From the NCBI GenBank assembly GCA_035252155.1, contig DATFDL010000776.1, forward strand, positions 5,262 to 69,261: a DNA stretch of 64,000 bases. Direction: 5' to 3'. Below, in pieces: positions 1-7,381 of this stretch. The position numbers and the translations under genes were made by a program. Every line of letters begins with the position of its first letter. The first letter of the stretch is position 1. This stretch comes from JAICLL01 sp035252155 (GTDB taxonomy: Bacteria > Planctomycetota > Planctomycetia > Pirellulales > JAICIG01). The notes beneath the pieces were generated by a model that was not told the origin of the DNA, made no database searches, and saw only the letters and a list, made by a program, of their open reading frames with translations.

Positions 1-78
1 GACGCCGGGCTTGCCGAGCACCACTTTGGCCATGTTGGCCTCCAGTTCGCCGACCAGGCTCTGGAGTTCCGCGGTCAT
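1..78 (-). CDS. MoxR-family AAA+ ATPase, N-terminus only (runs off window)
   Basis: Only the first 26 codons are inside the window, read leftward from an ATG at 78. They end in AKVVLGKPGV, the stretch that precedes the Walker A motif in MoxR ATPases (usually a KVVVGQ/KVVLGK block followed by a glycine-rich P-loop). MoxR proteins are AAA+ chaperones that often sit beside von Willebrand and DUF58 genes. The Walker motifs lie outside the window, so the call rests on this short block and would be confirmed by the adjoining sequence. Confidence 0.6.
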   Translation of the reverse strand, partial: MTAELQSLVGELEANMAKVVLGKPGV

Positions 79-165
79 CAATCGCTCCGTGTTCCTTGGT
101 AGTCCCGGCCCTTGTGGCCGGCTTTCCGGCCTTCAATATAGCCTAACGCCCCCGCGGCTGCTGGG

Positions 166-807
166 CTATGGTTCGCTCAGCCAGGTCCGCCGGCCGTCGG
201 CACGCAGACGCCCCGAGGCGATCCAACGCAGGGCCTCGGGATAGGCCGCGCACTCGGCTGCGAACACACGGGCGGCCAGCGTTTCGGCCGTGTCGCCGTC
301 GAGCACCGGCACCGGACGCTGCAGCAAGATCGGCCCGTGGTCGTATTGGTTGTCGACAAAATGCACGGTGCAGCCGCTGACTTTCGCCCCGTAATCGAGC
401 ACGGCTTGGTGAACGTGCGGCCCGAAAAAACCCTGCCCGCAAAAGGCCGGAATCAACGCTGGGTGAATGTTGACGACGCGCCACTCAAAGTCGGGCGGAA
501 TGGGCACGAACTTGAGAAAGCCGCCCATCACGACGATGTCGGGGTTTGCCAGCCGGCAGGCCTCGAAAACCGCCTGGCCAAAGCCCGCGTCGTCGGCATG
601 GTCCCGCCGCTGGATCACGCGGGTGGTGATGCCGGCCGCATGCGCGTGCTCCAGACCGCTCGCCGATGGATTGCTGGAAATGACCAGCTCGATGCGAGCG
701 TCGAGCCGGCCCGCGGCCATCTGGTCGAGCAGGTTGCGCAGCGTCGTGCCGCCGCCCGAAATCAGCACCACCAGCCTCAGCGGCGAACGCCGCGGAAAGT
801 CGAGCAT
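166..807 (-). CDS. purN: phosphoribosylglycinamide formyltransferase
   Basis: 213 residues, the usual PurN length. It transfers a formyl group from 10-formyl-THF to GAR in de novo purine synthesis. Visible hallmarks are the N-terminal LVVLISGGGTTLRNLLDQM block, the catalytic N-I-H-P segment (VVNIHPALIPAF, with Asn and His) and the GCTVHFVDNQYDHGPILLQ block carrying the catalytic Asp. The start chosen is the ATG at 807, which gives MLDFPRRSPLRL; the longer frame upstream reads into the neighbouring gene. That ATG shares one base with the stop of the PQQ-repeat gene upstream (TGATG), so the two are probably translationally coupled although their functions look unrelated. Confidence 0.93.
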   Translation of the reverse strand: MLDFPRRSPLRLVVLISGGGTTLRNLLDQMAAGRLDARIELVISSNPSASGLEHAHAAGITTRVIQRRDHADDAGFGQAVFEACRLANPDIVVMGGFLKFVPIPPDFEWRVVNIHPALIPAFCGQGFFGPHVHQAVLDYGAKVSGCTVHFVDNQYDHGPILLQRPVPVLDGDTAETLAARVFAAECAAYPEALRWIASGRLRADGRRTWLSEP

Positions 808-2060
808 CACGTGCCACTCGCTCGCACGTCGTAGCAGAACAGCTTGTCTTGATCGCGCAAATAGAGCCGCCCGTCGGCCACCACCGGGTGGGGCCAAGCC
901 GCGCGATCGCTGCGCTGCGGCTGTTCGAACCGCCCCGCCAACTCAAACTGCTCGGGCGTGGCCCGCACCAGGCTCACCAGGCCCTGCTCGCTCCGGCAAT
1001 AGAGCATGCCGTCGGCGTAGACCAGCGAGCACTTGCCGCAACTGCGCTCGCGCCATTTGACCTCGCCGCTGGCGAAGTCGAGACAGGTGAGCACGCCCGG
1101 ATCGTCGCAGCCATACAGATAGCCATCGACCAGCACGAGCCCGCCGTGATGGTTTTTCATCTCCTTGGTGAAATAGGCCTGCTCGGCGTCGAATTTCCGG
1201 CCTTTCTTTTTCAATCGCACCAGGCCGCCACCGGCGCCGTAGCCCGACGCGGCAAAGACGCTGTCGTCGCTGAAGACAGGCGTGGCGACGTTGGCGGTGC
1301 CATTGGCCGGCGCGTCGTAGCGCCACAGCAGTTGGCCGTTTTTGCCACTCACGCCAATCACGCCTTGCTTGGTGAACTGCACATATTGTTTGACGCCGCC
1401 GGCCTCGATGGCGATGATCGACGAGTAATCGGCGGTGTCGCCGATTTTCGATTGCCACGCCCGCTTGCCGTTGGTTTTGTTCAAGGCCAACACTGTGGCC
1501 GCTTGTCCGCCGGGCGTGCAGAGCACCCAAGGGCCATCGACCAACACCGATTCGGAATAGCCCCAGCCGCCCACCTGCCCGTCGAAGTCGGCCACCAGGT
1601 CGTGCCGCCAGATGGGCTTGCCTCGCTCGGCATCGAGACAGACCAGGTCGCCGGCCAGGCCGAGGGCGTAGACTCGGTTGCCATCGACCGTCGGCGTGCT
1701 GCGCGGGCCGGGGTAGCCGCCACCTTGGTGCCGCACGTCGCCCACCACCGCGAGCCAGGCGGCATCGCCCTGCGCGGTGCGGTCGAGCGCGAGCACCAAC
1801 TCCTTGCCATCGCGGTTGCCCATCACATAAATAAGATCTCCGACCACGCTAGGGGTCGAAAAACCCTCGCCCAAGCCGGTGGCGGTCCAGAGCAGTTGGG
1901 GACCGCCGTCGGGCCACGTGGCGAGCAGCCCGGTTTCGGCCGAGCGGCCGTTGCGCTGTGGACCGCGCCAGCCGGGCCAATCGTGGGAGCTTTCGCCCGC
2001 ACTGGCTGAAGCGACAATGAATATGCAGAGCAGAATGAAACCGGAGGCGAGGCGAGGCAT
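807..2060 (-). CDS. secreted PQQ-repeat (beta-propeller) protein
   Basis: 417 residues from an ATG at 2060 that begins a clear signal peptide (MPRLASGFILLCIFIVASAS, cleavage near A-S-A-G-E). The mature protein opens with the DWPGWRGPQRNG block typical of planctomycete PQQ-like propellers and carries repeated strand motifs (LVCLDAERGKPIWRHDL, NGQLLWRYDAPANG, LTCLDFASGEVKWRERS). The family is predicted to fold as a seven- or eight-bladed propeller in the periplasm or outside the cell. Most members lack a dehydrogenase partner and their substrates are unknown. Its stop overlaps the purN start by one base. Confidence 0.85.
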   Translation of the reverse strand: MPRLASGFILLCIFIVASASAGESSHDWPGWRGPQRNGRSAETGLLATWPDGGPQLLWTATGLGEGFSTPSVVGDLIYVMGNRDGKELVLALDRTAQGDAAWLAVVGDVRHQGGGYPGPRSTPTVDGNRVYALGLAGDLVCLDAERGKPIWRHDLVADFDGQVGGWGYSESVLVDGPWVLCTPGGQAATVLALNKTNGKRAWQSKIGDTADYSSIIAIEAGGVKQYVQFTKQGVIGVSGKNGQLLWRYDAPANGTANVATPVFSDDSVFAASGYGAGGGLVRLKKKGRKFDAEQAYFTKEMKNHHGGLVLVDGYLYGCDDPGVLTCLDFASGEVKWRERSCGKCSLVYADGMLYCRSEQGLVSLVRATPEQFELAGRFEQPQRSDRAAWPHPVVADGRLYLRDQDKLFCYDVRASGT

Positions 2061-2198
2061 GGTGAGGGCGGTTCCAACGGTCCGGGGTAAAATGCAGTTT
2101 TCGCACACGGCCCCGGGGGTTGCAAGGCATTGCAATCGGTGGCCGTCGAATTACGCTAGAAAGAATAGGTCTGTTGTTTTTCTGCCGAGGTTGCACCG

Positions 2199-2687
2199 AT
2201 GATTGCCCGTCTTCCGTTGTTGCGTTGCGCGGTTTATCCCGCGGCGCTGATTCTTGCCGCGTGGGCCGGGCGGGCCGAAGCCCAGTCGCCGCACTTGGGC
2301 GGCATGGCGGGCGGAACCGGGGGCTTTGCCGGCGGCATGCCCGGCATGGGTAACATGCCGGGACTCAGCCCGTTTTTTTTCAACCCGTTCAGCGGAAATG
2401 GCGGCATGTCGATGGCTGGCAATGGCGGCGGCCAGATGATGCAGCAGCAGATGATGGCGATGCAGATGATGATGATGGCCGGCATGGCGGGCGGATACGG
2501 GGGCGGCGGTATGAGCCCCGGTATGTATCCCGGCATGATGCCGCAGATGATGGGCGGAGGCTTCGCCGACGATCCTGACGAACAACCTAAGCCGAAGCGC
2601 CGCATTCGCCGAGCGCCCCGCGCCGACGCCGGCAAGCAAAAAGCCAAGCCCGTCAAGCAGGCGGCCGCGAAGAAACGACGCCGATAA
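2199..2687 (+). CDS. exported Met/Gly-rich low-complexity protein with basic tail
   Basis: 162 residues. An N-terminal signal peptide (cleavage probably after GRAEA) is followed by about 90 residues built almost only from Gly and Met, with some Gln and Pro, for example MMQQQMMAMQMMMMAG. The C-terminus is strongly basic (runs of KPKRRIRR and KKRRR) after an acidic DDPDE spacer. No catalytic motif is visible. Met-rich exported segments bind copper or silver in some known proteins, and a basic tail could bind polyanions, but both are guesses here. It stands alone, divergent from the PQQ-repeat gene at 2060. Confidence 0.7.
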   Translation: MIARLPLLRCAVYPAALILAAWAGRAEAQSPHLGGMAGGTGGFAGGMPGMGNMPGLSPFFFNPFSGNGGMSMAGNGGGQMMQQQMMAMQMMMMAGMAGGYGGGGMSPGMYPGMMPQMMGGGFADDPDEQPKPKRRIRRAPRADAGKQKAKPVKQAAAKKRRR

Positions 2688-2700
2688 AGGGTTCAAACAA

Positions 2701-2820
2701 GGGTTCAGGGTTCAGGGTTCAGAACTTTCGTTCAGGGCATGCCGGTCGGTGCTAACCATGAACGTCCGCACAAAAATGCTGAACCCTGAACCCTGAACCC
2801 TCCGCGAACCCTGAACCCTT
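2701..2820. repeat. GGTTCAG-repeat palindromic element, copy 1
   Basis: Direct units of GGGTTCA on the left and their complement (TGAACCC) on the right enclose a unique core of about 60 bp. The left core edge AGAACTTTCGTTCA and a GGTCGG segment recur in reverse orientation in the element at 3842-3967. The two copies flank trpD in opposite orientations. Confidence 0.75.
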
Positions 2821-2838
2821 TGTGAGCTCTGGAACGCC

Positions 2839-3831
2839 ATGCGGCCTCTCGACCGCGACCTGTCGATGGACGAGATGTCGGCCGCCATCGACGGCATCAT
2901 GCGGGGCGAGTGGCCGCAAGAGGAGATCGCTTCGCTCTTATTGGCGCTGCACCACAAGGGCGAAACCGTCGATGAGATCGCCGGGGCCGCGGCCGCCCTG
3001 CGGCGGCACATGACGCCGATCCGCGGTCGCCGCAGCGGCATCGTGGACACCTGCGGGACCGGCGGCAACGCTTCGAGCCTGTTCAATATTAGCACGGCGG
3101 CCGCACTGGTCACGGCCGCGGCCGGGGTGCCCGTGGCCAAGCACGGCAATCGACGGGTGACCAGCCGGAGCGGCTCGGCCGACGTGCTAGCCGAGTTGGG
3201 CGTCGAGGTGGCAGCGGACATCGACTGCGTCACGGCTTGTCTCGACGAACTGGGCATCTGTTTTTGCTTCGCGCCGCTCTGTCACGGCGCGATGAAGCAA
3301 GTCGCCGAAGTCCGCCGGCAGTTGGGCGTGCCGACCATTTTCAACTTGTTAGGGCCGCTGACCAACCCCGCCGGCGCCGAATATCAATTGCTGGGCGTCG
3401 GCCGAGACGAGCTGCGATCGCGGCTGGCGGCCGCCTTGGCCAGGCTCGGGGGCAAACGCGCGTTGGTGGTGCATGGGTCGGACGGGCTGGGAGAAATAAC
3501 CCTGGCCGGCGAAACGCACGTCACCGAAGTTCGCGACGGCGAATTGCGCGAATACACGCTGATGCCTGACGATTTCGGCCTTCGCCAAGCCGACCTCGAA
3601 GCGGCGCGTGTCGATGGGCCGGCGGCCAGCGCCGCGATTGTTCGCACCGTCTTGGCCGGCGTGGCGGGGCCGGCCCGCGAGGTGGTGCTGCTCAACGCGG
3701 CGGCGGCCCTGTGGCTGGCGGACAAGACCGACACGCTTCCCGGCGGCGTGGGGTTGGCTGCCGAGGCCATCGACTCGGGCGCAGCCCGTGAGCTGTTGGG
3801 CCGCCTCGTGGAACGGACGAACGCGCGATGA
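2839..3831 (+). CDS. trpD: anthranilate phosphoribosyltransferase
   Basis: 330 residues, normal length for TrpD, which joins PRPP to anthranilate in tryptophan synthesis. The PRPP-binding segment VDTCGTGGNASSLFNISTAA, the anthranilate-site block KHGNRRVTSRSGSADVLAEL and the GPLTNPAGAEYQLLGV block are all present. The start at 2839 (MRPLDRDLSMDEM) follows shortly after the repeat element. It is not accompanied by other trp genes here; instead it is bracketed by two inverted copies of the GGTTCAG element. Confidence 0.95.
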   Translation: MRPLDRDLSMDEMSAAIDGIMRGEWPQEEIASLLLALHHKGETVDEIAGAAAALRRHMTPIRGRRSGIVDTCGTGGNASSLFNISTAAALVTAAAGVPVAKHGNRRVTSRSGSADVLAELGVEVAADIDCVTACLDELGICFCFAPLCHGAMKQVAEVRRQLGVPTIFNLLGPLTNPAGAEYQLLGVGRDELRSRLAAALARLGGKRALVVHGSDGLGEITLAGETHVTEVRDGELREYTLMPDDFGLRQADLEAARVDGPAASAAIVRTVLAGVAGPAREVVLLNAAAALWLADKTDTLPGGVGLAAEAIDSGAARELLGRLVERTNAR

Positions 3832-3841
3832 GGGCTCGCCG

Positions 3842-3967
3842 AGGGTTCAGGGTTCAGGGTTCAGGGTTCAGTACTTTGTTCCACCATTTATGGTCGGCGC
3901 CGACCACCAAGCCGTGAACGAAAGTTCTGAACCCTGAACCCTGAACCCTCGCGTCCCCATGAACCCT
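3842..3967. repeat. GGTTCAG-repeat palindromic element, copy 2 (inverted)
   Basis: Four GGGTTCA units on the left, about 60 bp of core, then TGAACCC units on the right. Read on the minus strand the core begins AGAACTTTCGTTCA, matching the plus-strand core of the copy at 2701, so this copy is inverted relative to the first. Confidence 0.75.
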
Positions 3968-3975
3968 TCCGTTGC

Positions 3976-4004
3976 TTGACGACGGCCGCGCTCTAGCCGA
4001 CAAT
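3976..4004 (+). promoter_or_regulatory. candidate sigma70-type promoter of the Hsp70/J-like operon
   Basis: TTGACG at 3976-3981 and GACAAT at 3999-4004 are separated by 17 bases, and the predicted start lies about 35 bases upstream of the ATG at 4045. The -10 box has one mismatch at its first position. Confidence 0.4.
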
Positions 4005-4044
4005 CGCCAAGAACAAGCTTTAGCACCGTTTGGACCACGAATCT

Positions 4045-5616
4045 ATGGAATTCAAAGAAGGCCATACCGTCGGCATCGACCTGGGAACCACGTTTTCGGC
4101 CATCGCCAAGCTCGACGAGAACGGCGCGCCGGTGGCCCTGCTCAATGAAGAAGAGGAAGTCGAAACGCCCAGCCTGATCGTACTGGCGCAGAGCGGGCAT
4201 GTGATTGTCGGCCCCAGCCGCACGCGGGCCGCCATGGAAGACCCAGAGCACGTCGTCGAGCGCGTCAAGCGCCACATGGGCAGCGCTGAATACAAGCGCA
4301 CCTTCGACGGCCATGAGATCACGCCCGAATTTCTCTCGGCCCTGATCCTGAAGAAGCTGCGGCAAGACGCCGAAAAACGGATCGGCCCCATCGGCAATGC
4401 CGTAATCACCGTGCCGTATTATTTCAACGACGCCCGACGCAAGGCCACGCAAGACGCCGGCCGCATTTCGGGCATGAACGTGATCGACATCATCAATGAG
4501 CCGACCGCCGCCACGCTCACCTACGCTTGGCACCGGGGCGAGCTGGGGGTGGGCAAGTTCGAGAAGCCGCACATGGCGTTGGTCTACGACCTGGGCGGCG
4601 GCACGTTCGACGTGACCGTGGTCAAGTACACGCCGACGCACTTTCAGGTGCTGGCCACCGACGGCGACGTGTATCTGGGCGGCATCGATTGGAACGATCG
4701 CTTGCTCAACTATGTAGCCGACGAATTCAAGAAGCGGCACGGGTCCGACCCGCGCGATTCGGCCGCCACCACCCAGGTGCTGCGCAACGATTGCGACCAG
4801 GCCAAGATCGCGCTCTCGAATCAGCCACAGGCTTCGATTGTCTGCCGGCATGAGGGAAAGAGCGCCTCGGTCACCGTCACGCGCGAGCAGTTCGAGCAGA
4901 TGACCGCCGACCTGCTGCAACGCACGATCGACACCACCGAATTGGTGATCGAACAGGCCAAGATTCAACCGCAAGACCTCGACGCGATCGTGCTGGTGGG
5001 CGGCTCGACGCTGATGCCCCGCGTGCCGCTGCTGCTGGAACAAGTGACGGGCAAAAAACCGTTCCAAGAGCTATCGCCGCACACGGCGGTGGCCCAGGGC
5101 GCCGCCATCCACGCGGCCATTCTCGAAGCTAAGTTTCGCGGCACCGGCAGCGAGTTGGCCGACACCGTGCGGCGCTATCTGAAAAACGTCAAGCAGGACG
5201 ACGTCAATTCGCACAGCCTCGGCGTAGTGATTAAAGATCCGCAAACCAAGAAACCGCGCAACCACGTGATGATCCCCCGCAACACGCGGCTGCCGGTCGA
5301 AAAGCAGCAGGTGTTCAACACCATCGAGCCCAACCAGGTGCGGGCCACCGTCCGAGTGATCGAAGGCGATGCGCCCGATCCGGCGGCCTGCTCGCTGATC
5401 GGCAATTGCAGCATCACGAACTTACCGGCAAGCTTACCCAAGGGATCGCCGGTCGAAGTGACGTATTCCTACGGCACCGATGGCCGGGTGCGCGTGCGGG
5501 CCCGCGACAAGACGGGCGGGCGCGAGGCCGCCATCGAGATCGAACGTCGCGGCGGGCTAAACGAGCAGCAGATCGACGGATACGCCAATTTGGCCCAGCA
5601 ATACGTGGTGCAGTGA
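4045..5616 (+). CDS. Hsp70 (DnaK)-family chaperone-like ATPase, short form
   Basis: 523 residues from the ATG at 4045; an in-frame TTG at 4030 would add five. The nucleotide-binding domain is intact: phosphate-1 loop GIDLGTTFSAIAKLDENG, phosphate-2 DLGGGTFDVTVV and adenosine motif LVGGSTLMPRVPLLLEQVTG. After about residue 380 a beta-rich substrate domain remains, but the usual helical lid is missing, so the protein is about 110 residues shorter than DnaK. Its GTGA stop/start overlaps the next gene, a J-like membrane protein, which suggests a dedicated chaperone pair. It is not the housekeeping dnaK: grpE and dnaJ are absent. Confidence 0.88.
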   Translation: MEFKEGHTVGIDLGTTFSAIAKLDENGAPVALLNEEEEVETPSLIVLAQSGHVIVGPSRTRAAMEDPEHVVERVKRHMGSAEYKRTFDGHEITPEFLSALILKKLRQDAEKRIGPIGNAVITVPYYFNDARRKATQDAGRISGMNVIDIINEPTAATLTYAWHRGELGVGKFEKPHMALVYDLGGGTFDVTVVKYTPTHFQVLATDGDVYLGGIDWNDRLLNYVADEFKKRHGSDPRDSAATTQVLRNDCDQAKIALSNQPQASIVCRHEGKSASVTVTREQFEQMTADLLQRTIDTTELVIEQAKIQPQDLDAIVLVGGSTLMPRVPLLLEQVTGKKPFQELSPHTAVAQGAAIHAAILEAKFRGTGSELADTVRRYLKNVKQDDVNSHSLGVVIKDPQTKKPRNHVMIPRNTRLPVEKQQVFNTIEPNQVRATVRVIEGDAPDPAACSLIGNCSITNLPASLPKGSPVEVTYSYGTDGRVRVRARDKTGGREAAIEIERRGGLNEQQIDGYANLAQQYVVQ

Positions 5617-6644
5617 GCGCGCAACCCGACGTCTACCGCGATTGGCTGGAGATCAGCGAGACGGCGCGTCCGCTGAACCACTACCAGCTCTTGAAACTGA
5701 AGCTGTTCGAGGACGACGCCAACGTCATCCGCGGCAGCTACCGCAAGTTGAACGCGCACGTGCGTAAATACGCCGCCGGCGAATTCGGCCCACGCTCGCA
5801 GGAGCTGCTCAATGAGCTCTGCCAGGCGATGCTTTGCCTGACCGACGCGGTGCGCAAGGCCGAATACGACGCCTCACTGGGGCGGGCGGCGGCGCCCGTG
5901 GCCGGCAAGGCCAAAAACTTCGAGGAGCTGCTGGTGGCTCGCAAGGTGCTTACCTCGGAACAGCTCGACAAGGCGAGGCGGTTTTCGCGGACAATCGGCG
6001 TGGAGGTGCGCGACGCTATATTCCAGCAGCGGCTGGCGCCGGCCGACCAGGTGATGCAGGTCTACGCCGACTCGATCGGCCTGCCGTTCATCAACCTGGA
6101 GGACGTCGACATCGACGAAGGGCTGGTACCCAAGATGCCCGCCGTGACCGCCCGGCAGCAGTCGTGTGTTCCGTTGATGGCAGTCGACGGCCGGGTATTG
6201 GTGATGGCGCCTCATCTGTTGCCGCCCGAGATCGAAGACCTGCTGCGGCTGCGGTTTGGCGTGCCGGTGCGGATGGTGCTCTGCACGCCGGCCGATGTCA
6301 ACCAGGTGATCGCCAAGCATTTTCCCAAGGAAGCGGCGGCGGCCGAAATGGCGGCCGGGCCGGCCAAACGGGCGGCGAAGGCCACGCCAGAGACGAAGGA
6401 AAAAGCGGCGGCGCAGCCCGCAGCCCAGGCGGACCTGACCTACGAAGAAAAGAAACAGGCCAAGAAACAGCGACTGATTAATTGCTTTTTGGTGGCCAAC
6501 ATTTGCGTGATCGTTTTCATGATCGGGCTGGGAACTGCCACGCAGTACCTGGTAAGGCACCCGTGGCTAAGTACGCTGGTGGGCATCGTCTTTTGGGCAG
6601 GCGTATTCGGCGCCACTTGGGTCGTCACCGAGCTGAAGAAGTGA
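5613..6644 (+). CDS. J-like domain / MshEN (GspE N-terminal) domain membrane protein
   Basis: 343 residues, GTG start at 5613 inside the Hsp70 stop (GTGA). Residues about 8-95 (DWLEISETARPLNHYQLL to LCLTDAVRKAEYDASLG) resemble a J-domain in helix pattern and in the closing YD motif, but the HPD tripeptide needed to stimulate Hsp70 is absent (NAHVRKY in its place). Residues about 110-245 resemble the GspE/MshE N-terminal domain, which in MshE binds c-di-GMP. An Ala/Lys-rich linker then leads to two hydrophobic segments (LINCFLVANICVIVFMIGLG and WLSTLVGIVFWAGVFGATWV) that should anchor it. Functions of the two domains here are inferred. Confidence 0.7.
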   Translation: MSAQPDVYRDWLEISETARPLNHYQLLKLKLFEDDANVIRGSYRKLNAHVRKYAAGEFGPRSQELLNELCQAMLCLTDAVRKAEYDASLGRAAAPVAGKAKNFEELLVARKVLTSEQLDKARRFSRTIGVEVRDAIFQQRLAPADQVMQVYADSIGLPFINLEDVDIDEGLVPKMPAVTARQQSCVPLMAVDGRVLVMAPHLLPPEIEDLLRLRFGVPVRMVLCTPADVNQVIAKHFPKEAAAAEMAAGPAKRAAKATPETKEKAAAQPAAQADLTYEEKKQAKKQRLINCFLVANICVIVFMIGLGTATQYLVRHPWLSTLVGIVFWAGVFGATWVVTELKK

Positions 6645-6674
6645 CGGCGACGCCGAACCGCTCGTTGCGTATCT

Positions 6675-6774
6675 GTAGGGTGGGCCGAGCGAAGCGAATC
6701 CCACCGTTGCCTCATCATGAAGCATCAGCGTGGCGCAAGCGAAAGGTGGGGCTCGCAAGCTCGTCCCACCCTAC
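6675..6774. repeat. GTAGGGTGGG inverted-repeat element
   Basis: The left arm starts GTAGGGTGGGCCGAGCGAAG and the right arm ends CGTCCCACCCTAC. Internal CGAAGCG-type motifs add pairing. The right arm supplies the TAG stop codon of the receiver gene that ends at 6771. Confidence 0.65.
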
Positions 6775-7151
6775 GCCTGTTCTCGCAAGAACCTGGCCAG
6801 CTTTTCGTGCGTGCCGGGGTCGTCGAGCTGGGCCTTGCCAAAGCCTGGTTCGGCTCCCGCGGCAATCGCCTTCTGTTGATGCTCGGCAAAATTGGTGACG
6901 AGCATCACCGGCATGGACGACAACTGAGGATCTGTCTTCATGGCCTTGATGATCGCCAAGCCATCGTCGCCATCGGCGTCGAGCTTGCGATTGACCAGCA
7001 CCAGGTCGAAGTTGCCATTGCGCAAAGCCGTCAGCGCGTCGTCACGTTGATGCGCTCGCACCACACGGGCGCCGAATTGGCCTTCGACCAACCGGCGAAT
7101 GGAACCGTGGTCGAGATTGCACTGGCCGACGTCGAGAACCAGTTTGGGCAT
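6771..7151 (-). CDS. degenerate response-regulator receiver protein
   Basis: 126 residues, a stand-alone CheY-like fold. Start set at the ATG at 7151 (MPKLVLDVGQCNLDHGSI); the longer open frame upstream translates repeat DNA. The phosphoacceptor position at the end of beta-3 is Asn, not Asp (FDLVLVNRKLDADGDDG). Only one of the two usual beta-1 acidic residues is kept (VLDVGQ). The conserved Thr (MLVTNF) and Lys (GFGKAQ) remain. It should fold like a receiver but is not expected to take phosphate at the normal site. It stands alone, with no kinase next to it. Confidence 0.75.
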   Translation of the reverse strand: MPKLVLDVGQCNLDHGSIRRLVEGQFGARVVRAHQRDDALTALRNGNFDLVLVNRKLDADGDDGLAIIKAMKTDPQLSSMPVMLVTNFAEHQQKAIAAGAEPGFGKAQLDDPGTHEKLARFLREQA

Positions 7152-7158
7152 GGCAGCA

Positions 7159-7275
7159 GGGTTCAGGGTTCGGGGCTGTGGGTTCGGGACGCGCAAGCGT
7201 ATTGCGTCATGGCGCTTGGAGGATGGCCTTCCAGGCCGTCGCCGCCGGGGTGGACGGCCTGGAAGGCCATCCTCC
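7159..7275. repeat. GGTTCAG remnant plus perfect 23-bp inverted repeat
   Basis: GGGTTCAGGGTT units occur at 7159-7190. At 7218-7240 and 7253-7275 there is a perfect 23-bp inverted repeat around a 12-base loop (arm begins GGAGGATGGCCTTCCAGG). The same GATGGCCTTCCAGGCC core recurs inside the coding region at 38585-38606. Confidence 0.8.
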
Positions 7276-7381
7276 GCGTTCGACAATCGAAATCCTTGCA
7301 CTAACCATGCCGGGGCATCGCCAAGGCTCTGCCCAGCCACCGGCAGTAAGCTTATGCAACGGCCGGCCACAAGGGCCGGGG

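Noticed and set aside
2701..2820. CRISPR-like or telomere-like array
   Set aside because: The units are only 7 bases, arranged as an inverted pair around one core, with no spacers and no cas genes.
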